A stretch of 64,000 nucleotides of DNA from Quadrisphaera granulorum (lineage in GTDB: Bacteria > Actinomycetota > Actinomycetes > Actinomycetales > Quadrisphaeraceae). Position numbers and translations under genes: made by a program. Below the pieces are notes generated by a model, which saw only the letters and a program-made list of their open reading frames with translations, was not told the origin of the DNA and ran no database searches. Of the stretch, positions 55,326 through 62,970 are shown one piece after another. Where the stretch lies: NCBI RefSeq assembly GCF_003149145.1, contig NZ_QGDQ01000001.1, positions 248,001-312,000 on the forward strand, given 5' to 3'. Position 1 is the stretch's first letter. Each line of letters opens with the position of its first letter.

Positions 55326-55356
55326 GAGCGGGCAGGCTAGTCGGTGACACAGGACT

Positions 55357-55430
55357 GGGCCTGACACCGGGCCCGACGCCGGCCCCGATGATGGGCCTGA
55401 CGCCGGCCCCTGTGCAGGGCCCGATGATGG
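55357..55430. repeat. Degenerate GGGCCYGA repeats in the nucS upstream region
   Basis: GGGCCYGA occurs at 55357, 55369, 55393 and 55417, and CCCGATGATGG twice (55384, 55420), with CGCCGG words between. The repeats fill most of the 109 bases between divergent nucS and the zinc-protein gene. Confidence 0.65.
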
Positions 55431-55434
55431 TGCG

Positions 55435-55731
55435 GTGCCGCGCCGTCGTCTGCCCCGCCGGCGTGGTCCGGTGGAACCCGGACCCGCGCCGCGTCCGGTG
55501 GGCTGGGCCACGGCGGAGAGCGGGGCCGACGGCGAGTGGCTGGTGCGCGCCGTGCCCGGTGCGGCTGCGCTCAAGCCCTACCGGTGCCCGGGGTGCGAGC
55601 AGCTCATCCCGCCGGGCACCGCCCACGTGGTCGCGTGGCCCGCTGACGCACCGCCCGGCGTGGGCCCCTCGGAGCGACGGCACTGGCACCGCTCGTGCTG
55701 GCGCGCCCGGGCGCATCGTCGTCCTCGCTGA
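55435..55731 (+). CDS. Small conserved zinc-finger-like protein divergent from nucS
   Basis: A 98-residue protein. Arg/Pro-rich N-terminal part, then [50 protein letters not shown], with CPGC and HWHRSCW that probably bind one zinc (C-x2-C ... H-x-H-x2-C). Small proteins of this kind lie beside nucS in other actinobacteria as far as I recall. Function unknown. Start GTG 55435, at the edge of the repeat tract, so the N-terminus is uncertain. Confidence 0.75.
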   Translation: MPRRRLPRRRGPVEPGPAPRPVGWATAESGADGEWLVRAVPGAAALKPYRCPGCEQLIPPGTAHVVAWPADAPPGVGPSERRHWHRSCWRARAHRRPR

Positions 55732-55795
55732 CCCGGCGCTGACACCCCTGAGGTAACCACCCACGCGCAGCGGGCCGCGTCGCTACCGTGGGCGC

Positions 55796-56125
55796 ATGCT
55801 CGTCGCGTTCTCCGTGGCACCGACCGCCGCCAGTGATCCCGACGGCTCCGTCACCGACGCCGTGGCTGCAGCCGTTCGCGTGGTCCGCGCCAGCGGCCTG
55901 CCGCATCGCACCGACGCCATGTTCACCACCCTCGAGGGCGAGTGGGACGAGTGCTTCGACGTCGTGCGGCGCGCCTGCGACGCCGTCGCCGCGGTGAGCC
56001 CGCGCGTCTCCCTGGTGCTCAAGGCCGACATCCGCCCCGGCCGCTCGGGCGAGCTCCAGGGCAAGCTCGACAGGCTCGAGGCCGCCGTGGAGCGCGCCGA
56101 GGGTGAATCAGGCCGCGGTCAGTGA
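55796..56125 (+). CDS. Thiamine-binding-type protein, MTH1187/YkoF family
   Basis: A 109-residue protein: MLVAFSVAPTAASDPDGSVTDAVAAAVRVVRASGLPHRTDAMFTTLEGEWDECFDVVRRACDAVAAVSPRVSLVLKADIRPGR matches MTH1187/YkoF-like domains, which bind thiamine or related molecules in an ACT-like ferredoxin fold. No thiamine transporter gene is adjacent. Start ATG 55796. The next gene overlaps its stop (GTGA), forming a coupled unit with two envelope proteins. Confidence 0.85.
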   Translation: MLVAFSVAPTAASDPDGSVTDAVAAAVRVVRASGLPHRTDAMFTTLEGEWDECFDVVRRACDAVAAVSPRVSLVLKADIRPGRSGELQGKLDRLEAAVERAEGESGRGQ

Positions 56126-56745
56126 GAGCGCGCCCCGCCGCCGCGGTCGGCATCGTCGCCGTCCTGCTGCTGGTGGCGGGGGCCCTGCTGGCCACCGTCC
56201 TCCGGCCAGCGGCGACCACGTCCGCACTGGTGCCGCCGGTGCCCGGGGCTGCCACACCCCTCGTCGTCCTCGAACCGGCGCTCCTGGCGGCCCACGGTGG
56301 ACCCGTCACCGTGAGCGCTGACGGCCAGGGCGCCGTGGTGGTCGCGCAGGGCCGCGCCGGCGATGTCGCCGCGTGGGCCCGTGGAGCCACCCTCACCACG
56401 GCCTCGGGGCTCGACGACGGCGGCGGTGTGCGCGTCCAGCGCACCGACGGCTCCGCCCCCGCGCCCGACCCGTCGGGAAGCGACCTGTGGATGGCGGAGG
56501 CCAGCGGCAGCGGCCGCGCCGAGCTCGTCCTCGCGGCCCCCGCGCCGTCAGGCCCGCTGGCTGACGCGGTGCTCGTCGCCACCAACGGCACTGACGCGGC
56601 CCCCTCACGCGTCGAGCTGACGTGGACCTCATCCTCGGTGCCGGTGCTCGCATGGGGCCTCCTCGCCGCCGGTGTGCTTGCCGGTGCCGCGGCCGTGCTG
56701 CTGGTCGTGCGCCGACCGGCCGGACGCCGAAGGGCTGCGCGGTGA
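56122..56745 (+). CDS. Bitopic membrane protein of unknown function
   Basis: A 207-residue protein. N-terminal TM (VGIVAVLLLVAGALLATVL), ~120 residues outside (PPVPGAATPLVVLEPALLAAHGGPVTVSADGQGAVVVAQGRAGDVAAWARGATL ... GSDLWMAEASGSGRAELVLAAPAPSG), and a C-terminal TM (VLAWGLLAAGVLAGAAAVLLVV) with a basic tail. No domain recognised. Coupled to its upstream neighbour and to the next lipoprotein (GTGA overlaps on both sides), upstream of a CnoX-like gene. Confidence 0.7.
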   Translation: MRARPAAAVGIVAVLLLVAGALLATVLRPAATTSALVPPVPGAATPLVVLEPALLAAHGGPVTVSADGQGAVVVAQGRAGDVAAWARGATLTTASGLDDGGGVRVQRTDGSAPAPDPSGSDLWMAEASGSGRAELVLAAPAPSGPLADAVLVATNGTDAAPSRVELTWTSSSVPVLAWGLLAAGVLAGAAAVLLVVRRPAGRRRAAR

Positions 56746-57803
56746 TCTCGTGGCGCCGCCGGGGAGCGGGGGCCTGCGTTACGCGGGGCTGGTGGGCGGG
56801 AGCTGCCCTACTCGCCGTCGTCGTCCTCGCCGTCCTCATGGGAGGCCTGACCGGATGCTCCGCGGTCTCGATGCAGCCCGTCTCCTCCGCGGCGAGCCCC
56901 CGGGAGGCGTCGCCTGCGGTCAGCCAGGCCCAGGTGACTCGCGTGCTGCGTGCCGTCGCCGCGGTGCAGCCCGCCGCGCTGGAGAGTCGCTACGGGGGCG
57001 CGGTGCTCGAGGTGCGCCGAGCTGCCCTCACCGTGCGCGAGCGGGTGCCCACGAGCCCGGAGCCCGCCTCGCTCACCGGGAAACGACTGCTGACGGCCGT
57101 CCCACCCGCGGGGGAGTGGCCCCGGTGGTTCCTCGTCGCGCTGCAGCCCGGCGGCGGGGCCGTGCCCCAGGTGGCCGTGCTCGTCCAGGACGGCCCGCGC
57201 GACCCGTACCGCGTGGTCGCGTGCGCCACGCTGCTGCCCGGCGCGACGCTGCCCGACCTGATCCAGCAGGACGGCGCCGCGCAGCCCCTGGCCGCTGACG
57301 CATCAGGTCTGGTGGCCACACCGGCCGAGGCGGTGGCGGGCTACGCCGACATGCTCACCCACGGCGGCGCCTCACCCGCGGCCGCCACCATGGCGCCCGA
57401 TGCGCTGAGCGCGCAGGTCCTCGCCGAGCAGCAGGCGGAGCGCGACGGCGTCTCGCAGTACATGGCCTATTCCGCGGCACACACCCCGCGTGACGCAGGG
57501 CTGTGGTCACTGCGCACCGCTGACGGCGGCGCGCTCGTCGTCGGAGTCCTGTCGGGGACGCGCACCTTCACGCCGCGCGGCGTCGGGGTCAGCCAGTCGC
57601 TCCCGCCCGACCTGGCGGCGCTGGCGGGCGCGGCGTCCGCGCCGCACGGGCTGGAGGTGTCGACGGCGGAGGTCGTCGTCCTCCACGTGCCGGCCCAGGG
57701 CACGGGGCAGGGCAAGAACCAGGGCAAGGACCAGGGCCAGGAGCAGGGCCGGGTGGCCCTGGTGGCCGGACAGCGCGGCACCACGGGCGTCACGGTCCGC
57801 TGA
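56742..57803 (+). CDS. Predicted lipoprotein of unknown function
   Basis: A 353-residue protein. TM-like signal (GWWAGAALLAVVVLAVLMGG) with lipobox GLTGC at about residue 40, preceded by a long basic N-region (ISWRRRGAGACVTRG). The rest is Ala/Val-rich without a recognised domain (LRAVAAVQPAALESRYGGAVLEVRRAALTVRERVP; GEWPRWFLVALQPGGGAVPQVAVLVQDGPRDPYRVVACATLLPGATLP). A low-complexity Gln/Gly/Lys stretch (GTGQGKNQGKDQGQEQG) lies near the C-terminus. Start GTG 56742 overlaps the gene before. Envelope role likely. Confidence 0.7.
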   Translation: MISWRRRGAGACVTRGWWAGAALLAVVVLAVLMGGLTGCSAVSMQPVSSAASPREASPAVSQAQVTRVLRAVAAVQPAALESRYGGAVLEVRRAALTVRERVPTSPEPASLTGKRLLTAVPPAGEWPRWFLVALQPGGGAVPQVAVLVQDGPRDPYRVVACATLLPGATLPDLIQQDGAAQPLAADASGLVATPAEAVAGYADMLTHGGASPAAATMAPDALSAQVLAEQQAERDGVSQYMAYSAAHTPRDAGLWSLRTADGGALVVGVLSGTRTFTPRGVGVSQSLPPDLAALAGAASAPHGLEVSTAEVVVLHVPAQGTGQGKNQGKDQGQEQGRVALVAGQRGTTGVTVR

Positions 57804-57838
57804 CAGCTTGCTCGGGCGCCTGGGGGAGGATGGGGGAC

Positions 57839-58837
57839 ATGAGTACCCCGGCGAGCCGCCCCGGCCCGCGCCTCAACCTGCGCGGCGCTGTCGACCTCTC
57901 TGGCCTGGCCCATCGCGCCCAGCGCCCCGCCGCCCCGGCCCCCGCTGCGCCACCGGCGGCACCCCCCGCGGGAGCACCCGCCCGGACGGCGCCAGCAGCG
58001 CCCGCAGGAGCCTCCCGCGTCGTCGTCGACGTCACGGATGCCGACTTCTCCTCGCTGGTCCAGCTGTCGGCCCAGGTGCCGGTGGTGGTGGACCTGTGGG
58101 CCACCTGGTGCGGCCCGTGCAAGCAGCTCTCGCCCGTGCTGGAGCGGCTGGCGGAGGAGTACGCCGGCGCCTTCCTGCTGGCCAAGGTCGACGTCGACGA
58201 GAGCCCGCAGGTCGCCGCGGCCTTCCAGGTGCAGTCCGTCCCGACCGTCGTCGCGGTGCTCGCCGGGCAGCCGGTGCCCCTCTTCCAGGGTGCCTACCCC
58301 GAGGCGCAGGTGCGCCAGGTCCTCGACGAGCTGCTCAAGGTCGCCGCAGCCAACGGGGTCACCGGTCGTGTGCCCACCGGTGCCGAGGACGACGACGAGG
58401 CGCCCGCCCCCGCCGAGCCGCCGCTGCCCCCGCTGCACGCGGAGGCGCGGGAGGCCATTGCCCGCGGAGATCTCGACGCCGCCGCCGACGCCTACCGGCG
58501 CGCCCTCGCGGACGCCCCGGCCGACACCGAAGCCGCCGTCGGGCTCGCGAGCATCGAGCTGCGCCGCCGCACCCGGGGCTCGACAGCGTCCGCTGCGCTG
58601 GCTGCCGCTGACGCCGCTCCGAGCGACGTCGATGCGGGTCTGCTCGCCGCGGACCACCAGGTGCTCGCCGGTGACGCCGAGGGCGCCTTCTCGCGCCTCG
58701 TGGCGCTGGTGCGCGCGAACTTCGGAGACGACCGCGACCGCGTGCGCGCTCGCCTCGTGGAGCTCTTCGAGGTCGTCGGACCTGACGACCCGCGCACCGC
58801 AGCCGCCCGTCGGGCTTTGGCGGCCGCCCTCTACTGA
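57839..58837 (+). CDS. CnoX-like thioredoxin-TPR chaperedoxin
   Basis: A 332-residue cytoplasmic protein. A Pro/Ala-rich N-terminal tail (~25-60) leads to a thioredoxin domain (~60-165) with WATWCGPCK (active-site WCGPC at 90-94) and SVPTVVAVLAGQPV. TPR-like helices (~200-330: AREAIARGDLDAAADAYRRALADAPADTEAAVGLASIELRRR) complete the CnoX/YbbN architecture, known to pair holdase and redox roles with GroEL/DnaK. Both active-site cysteines are present, unlike E. coli CnoX. Start ATG 57839 after GGGGGA. The stop lies in a 10-bp tandem repeat followed by a strong terminator. Confidence 0.87.
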   Translation: MSTPASRPGPRLNLRGAVDLSGLAHRAQRPAAPAPAAPPAAPPAGAPARTAPAAPAGASRVVVDVTDADFSSLVQLSAQVPVVVDLWATWCGPCKQLSPVLERLAEEYAGAFLLAKVDVDESPQVAAAFQVQSVPTVVAVLAGQPVPLFQGAYPEAQVRQVLDELLKVAAANGVTGRVPTGAEDDDEAPAPAEPPLPPLHAEAREAIARGDLDAAADAYRRALADAPADTEAAVGLASIELRRRTRGSTASAALAAADAAPSDVDAGLLAADHQVLAGDAEGAFSRLVALVRANFGDDRDRVRARLVELFEVVGPDDPRTAAARRALAAALY

Positions 58838-58850
58838 CGGCTACTGACGG
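58831..58850 (+). repeat. Stop-codon tandem repeat at the end of the CnoX-like gene
   Basis: CTACTGACGG is repeated exactly (58831-58840, 58841-58850). The first copy contains the TGA stop (58835-58837); the second gives TGA 10 bases later in another frame. Confidence 0.85.
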
Positions 58851-58889
58851 CGCTGGCGGCCGTCCTCGACCGAGGACGGCCGCCAGCGC
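58850..58889. terminator. Bidirectional terminator between the CnoX-like gene and glgB
   Basis: GCGCTGGCGGCCGTCCTCG (58850-58868) pairs with its exact inverse (58871-58889). It is shared by convergent genes and lies four bases from the glgB stop. Confidence 0.85.
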
Positions 58890-58893
58890 TCGC

Positions 58894-61407
58894 TCAGCCC
58901 TCTGACGCGGCAGCCTCGGGAGCAGGAGCCTCCGGAGTACTGGCCTCAGGAGTGCTGGCCCCGGAAGCCGCGGCCGTCTCTGCCTTGGCCTTCGGGGTCC
59001 TGGTCCGGGGGGCCTTTGCCTTGGGAGCCGCAGACTTCGGGGCCGCAGCCTTCGTGATCTTGGCCACGGCCTCGTCGGACTCCTCGCCGTTCTTGAGGAA
59101 CTCCGGCGGGTCTGCCGCGACGACGAGCGTGTCGAGCGTCGCGTCGTCCGTCTCGCGGGCGACGGCCTCGGAGACGTCCGTCGCGGCGGTAACGGGCGTG
59201 AGGCCCTCGGCCGGAGGCCACTCCTCGGGCGTGAACCAGATGGCACCCAGCGGCGGGATCCGCACCAGCGCTGACGCCGGCTGACCCCAGTGCGGCGTGG
59301 CGGCGGCCTCGACGGTGCCGCCGTTGGTGACCCCGGAGCCGCCGTAGGTCTTGTCGTCGGTGTTGAGGACCTCGGTCCAGCGGCCGGCGCCGGGGAATCC
59401 GAGGCGGTAGTCCTCGTGGGGGACACCGGCGAAGTTCACGACGAACACCAGCGGGCGGCGCTGCGTGTCCCAGCGGATGAACGAGAACGTGTTGTGCGCG
59501 GAGTCGTCGGAGCTGATCCAGGAGAAGCCCGCCGGGTCGGTGTCGAGCTCGTACAGCGCCGGCGTCTCCTTGTAGAGCCGGTTCAGCTCGGTGAGGCACT
59601 CCAGCACGCCGGCGTGCAGCGGCTGGTCGAGCAGCCACCAGTCCAGCCCGCGGCCCTCGGACCACTCGGCCTCCTGGCCGAACTCCTGGCCCATGAACAG
59701 CAGCTGCTTGCCGGGGTGGGCCCACATGAACGCCAGGAAGGCGCGCAGCGTGGCCACCTGCTGCCAGCGGTCTCCCGGAGCCTTGCGCAGCAGGGAGCCC
59801 TTGCCGTGCACGACCTCGTCGTGGCTGATGGGCAGCACGTAGTTCTCGGAGTAGGCGTAGACCATGGCGAACGTCATCTCGCCGTGGTGCCAGCTGCGGT
59901 TGACCGGGTCTTCTCCCAGGTAGCGCAGGGAGTCGTGCATCCAGCCCATGTTCCACTTCAGACCGAACCCGAGGCCCCCGGCGTCGGTGGGGCGCGTCAC
60001 GCCCGGCCACGCCGTCGACTCCTCGGCGATCATGACGATGCCGGGGACTCGCTTGTAGGCGGTGGCGTTGACCTCCTGGAGGAACTCGATGGCCTCCAGG
60101 TGCTCGCGACCGCCGAACCGGTTGGGCACCCACTGCCCGCTCTGGCGGGAGTAGTCGAGGTAGAGCATCGAGGCGACGGCGTCGACCCGGAGCCCGTCGA
60201 TGTGGAACTCCTGCAGCCAGTACACGGCGTTGGCCACGAGGAAGTTGCGGACCTCGGGGCGGCCGAAGTCGGGCACGAGGGTGCCCCAGTCGGGGTGCTC
60301 ACCCTTGCGGGGGTCGGGGTACTCGTACAGCGGCTCGCCGTCGAAGCGCGCCAGGGCCCACTCGTCCTTGGGGAAGTGTGCGGGCACCCAGTCGAGGATC
60401 ACGCCGAGGCCCGCCTGGTGCAGCCTGTCGACGAGGTACTTGGCGTCGTCCGGGGTGCCCAGGCGCGACGTGGGCGCGTAGTAGCCGGTGACCTGGTAGC
60501 CCCACGAGCCACCGAAGGGGTGCTCGGCGATGGGGAGCAGCTCGACGTGGGTGAAGCCGGCGGCCGAGGCGTACTCGGCCAGCTGGTCGGCAGCTTCGCG
60601 GTAGCTCAGGCCCGGGCGCCAGGAGGCCAGGTGCACCTCGTACACGCTCATGGGCGAGGTGATGACGTCGGTGCTGGCGCGCTGCGCCAGCCACTCCTCG
60701 TCGTTCCAGGTGTAGTTCGACTCGGTGACCACCGAGGCGGTCAGCGGCGGCACCTCCGTGGCGCGCGCCATCGGGTCGGCCCGCTCCACCCAGCCACTCG
60801 ACTGCGTGTGGATGCGGAACTTGTACCGGGTGCCCACGCCTACCGCGGGCACGAAGAGCTCCCAGACGCCGGAGCCGCCCAGGGAGCGCATCGAACTCTG
60901 GCGCCCGTCCCAGCCGTTGAAGTCTCCGACCACCTGCACGGCGCGCGCCCGCGGCGCCCACACGGCGAACGAGGTGCCGTTGACCTCGCCCATGGTGCCC
61001 GGCCAGCGGCGCACGTGAGCGCCCAGCACGGTCCACAGGTCTTCGTGGCGGCCCTCGGAGATGAGGTGGAGGTCGAACGGGGTCAGCGTCGGGAGGAAGC
61101 GGTAGCCGTCGTCGACGACGACGGGCTCCTCTCCCGGCATCGTCACTTCGATCCGGTAGTCGGTGACCTGGTCACCGGGCATGACGGCGGCCCAGATCCC
61201 CTCGACCTCGTGCGTGAAGGGCGTGCGGCTGCCATCGGGCGTGAGGAGCACCACCTGCTCGGCGAGCGGACGGACCGTCCGCACGACGATGGTGCCGTCG
61301 TCAGCCTGGTGCACGCCCAGCACGTCGTGGGGGAACGGACTCTCACCGCGCGCCACCTGGCGCAGGAGCTCGGCGTCGAGGCTGGCGGGAGCCTTGCTGG
61401 TGTCCAT
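58894..61407 (-). CDS. glgB: 1,4-alpha-glucan branching enzyme with long disordered tail
   Basis: An 837-residue GH13 enzyme that forms alpha-1,6 branches. N-terminal CBM48-type domains (~20-220), then the catalytic barrel with [14 protein letters not shown], nucleophile Asp in [15 protein letters not shown], acid Glu in MIAEES, and [15 protein letters not shown]. The core ends near 730 ([11 protein letters not shown]). Beyond it comes a ~105-residue tail rich in Ala, Pro, Lys and acidic blocks ([40 protein letters not shown]) that ordinary GlgB lacks. Start ATG 61407 (MDTSKAP). Downstream of maltokinase in a glgE-mak-glgB operon. Confidence 0.95.
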   Translation of the reverse strand: MDTSKAPASLDAELLRQVARGESPFPHDVLGVHQADDGTIVVRTVRPLAEQVVLLTPDGSRTPFTHEVEGIWAAVMPGDQVTDYRIEVTMPGEEPVVVDDGYRFLPTLTPFDLHLISEGRHEDLWTVLGAHVRRWPGTMGEVNGTSFAVWAPRARAVQVVGDFNGWDGRQSSMRSLGGSGVWELFVPAVGVGTRYKFRIHTQSSGWVERADPMARATEVPPLTASVVTESNYTWNDEEWLAQRASTDVITSPMSVYEVHLASWRPGLSYREAADQLAEYASAAGFTHVELLPIAEHPFGGSWGYQVTGYYAPTSRLGTPDDAKYLVDRLHQAGLGVILDWVPAHFPKDEWALARFDGEPLYEYPDPRKGEHPDWGTLVPDFGRPEVRNFLVANAVYWLQEFHIDGLRVDAVASMLYLDYSRQSGQWVPNRFGGREHLEAIEFLQEVNATAYKRVPGIVMIAEESTAWPGVTRPTDAGGLGFGLKWNMGWMHDSLRYLGEDPVNRSWHHGEMTFAMVYAYSENYVLPISHDEVVHGKGSLLRKAPGDRWQQVATLRAFLAFMWAHPGKQLLFMGQEFGQEAEWSEGRGLDWWLLDQPLHAGVLECLTELNRLYKETPALYELDTDPAGFSWISSDDSAHNTFSFIRWDTQRRPLVFVVNFAGVPHEDYRLGFPGAGRWTEVLNTDDKTYGGSGVTNGGTVEAAATPHWGQPASALVRIPPLGAIWFTPEEWPPAEGLTPVTAATDVSEAVARETDDATLDTLVVAADPPEFLKNGEESDEAVAKITKAAAPKSAAPKAKAPRTRTPKAKAETAAASGASTPEASTPEAPAPEAAASEG

Positions 61408-61440
61408 GCCCCTCACCCTGGCACGAGGTCCGACAGGCTG

Positions 61441-62970
61441 CTACGCCGCCGGTCCCGCAGCGAGCACCCTGTCGATGGCGGCGAGCGGCACCGGCACCCA
61501 CGCGGGGCGGTTGCGCACCTCGTAGACCACCTCGTAGAGCGCCTTGTCGAGCTCGAGCGCGTCGAGCAGCGTCCCCGCCGAGCGCGGGTCGGCGCCGGTC
61601 ACCGCGGCGTAGCCCTCGCAGAACGCCGCGCGCGCGGCGTCTGCCCAGCTCCTCGCGGCTTCGCGGGCCGCTGCGGCTTCCGGTCCCTCCGTGAGCCCGA
61701 CCGTCGTCTGGCGGGCCGCGTAGTCGAAGGAGCGGAGCATCCCGGCGACGTCGCGCAGTGCGAGGTCGGGCAGGGTCCGCTCGGCGAGCGGACGCAGCGG
61801 CTCGCCCTCGAAGTCGAGCAGCACCCAGCCGCGGCCCGGCACGTCGAGCACCTGGCCCAGGTGGTAGTCGCCGTGGACGCGCTGCAGCGTCCCGAGGGTT
61901 GCAGCGTCCAGCGATCCCGAGGAGGCCACGCGCGCGCGGAGCGCGTCGGCCCGCGGCGCCAGCACGTCAGCCTCGGACAGCGCCCACTCCAGCCGCTGGA
62001 GCCAGCCCTCGGCGAGGCGGCGGGCGTCGTCGTCGTCGGCCGGGCGGCTGGGCAGCTGCTCGGCCAGGGCGGCGTGCACCTGGGCGGTCGCGGCGCCCAG
62101 TGCGCGGGCCCGCTCGGAAAAGTCGGTTCCGGACACCACGGCGGCAGTGGCCTCGCGCCAGGCGTCCTGCGCGCCGGCGAGGAACTCCGAGGCGACGGCG
62201 AGGTCTCCGGAGACCAGCGGCTGCGACGGGTCGGAGCTGACCGGCCAGGAGCCCTCGACCCAGCCCGCCAGCGCGGGGACGGCGCGCACGCCGGTCGGGG
62301 CGAGCGAGGCCTGCACCTCGACATCGGGGTTGCGGCCGGGGTGCAGCGTCCGGAAGACCTTGACGATGACGGGCGCGGAGCCGTCGTCCGGCTCGACGAT
62401 GATCGAGGTGTTGGACTGCTCACCGCGCAGCACGCGGGCCGGGGTGCCGGGCTCCGGCGGCGCGACGCCGGCGGGGTGATGGCCCACGGCAGTGCCGGCG
62501 TGCTCGGCCTGCTCCCCGGTGGCGTCCAGCGCAACCCCGCAAATCTGCCCGTCCAGCAGCGCCAGGAGCGCCTCGACGTAGGCCGGGTCGTGCGGGCCGT
62601 CGTAGACGAACCAGCCGATGCCGTCGGGGTCCGTGAGCACCCCGAGCAGCGCCGCGACCGCGTCGGACCCGGAGCGCGGAGCGCGCCGGTGCACCAGCGG
62701 CACCTGGACGATGTCGACGTGTCCCGCGCCGCCGCCCGCGACCGTGGTCACGCGCAGCACGTGGACGATGACGCGCACGTCCTCCGGGTCGGCCCACGGC
62801 AGCAGGAGCCGCCCCACCACTTCGGTGCGGGCCTCGCGGCCCTTGGCGGGGTACCACCGCTGGTGGGGCACCCACGGGCCGAGCAGGTCGTGCAGGTGCG
62901 TGCCAGTGGCCGGAGTGGCGGTCGGTGCCGTCGCCGTCGTCGGCGTTGTCTGGGCGGTCTGCGTGCTCAT
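61441..62970 (-). CDS. mak: Maltokinase (Mak/Pep2)
   Basis: A 509-residue kinase that makes maltose-1-phosphate from maltose and ATP, the substrate of GlgE. After a Thr/Ala-rich start, the N-terminal cap (HLHDLLGPWVPHQRWYPAKGREAR) and the eukaryotic-kinase-like domain follow, with LRGEQSNTSIIVE, IVKVFRTLHPGRNPDVEVQ, catalytic HGDYHLGQVL and metal-binding LLDFEGEPLRPLAERTLPD (DFE). No TreS domain is fused. Start ATG 62970 overlaps the glgE stop (ATGA). glgB begins 33 bases after its stop. Confidence 0.94.
   Translation of the reverse strand: MSTQTAQTTPTTATAPTATPATGTHLHDLLGPWVPHQRWYPAKGREARTEVVGRLLLPWADPEDVRVIVHVLRVTTVAGGGAGHVDIVQVPLVHRRAPRSGSDAVAALLGVLTDPDGIGWFVYDGPHDPAYVEALLALLDGQICGVALDATGEQAEHAGTAVGHHPAGVAPPEPGTPARVLRGEQSNTSIIVEPDDGSAPVIVKVFRTLHPGRNPDVEVQASLAPTGVRAVPALAGWVEGSWPVSSDPSQPLVSGDLAVASEFLAGAQDAWREATAAVVSGTDFSERARALGAATAQVHAALAEQLPSRPADDDDARRLAEGWLQRLEWALSEADVLAPRADALRARVASSGSLDAATLGTLQRVHGDYHLGQVLDVPGRGWVLLDFEGEPLRPLAERTLPDLALRDVAGMLRSFDYAARQTTVGLTEGPEAAAAREAARSWADAARAAFCEGYAAVTGADPRSAGTLLDALELDKALYEVVYEVRNRPAWVPVPLAAIDRVLAAGPAA

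Noticed and set aside
55732-55795. Possible TPP riboswitch before the thiamine-binding-type gene
   Set aside because: The space is only 64 bases and lacks the conserved TPP-motif core; CTGAGG alone is not enough.
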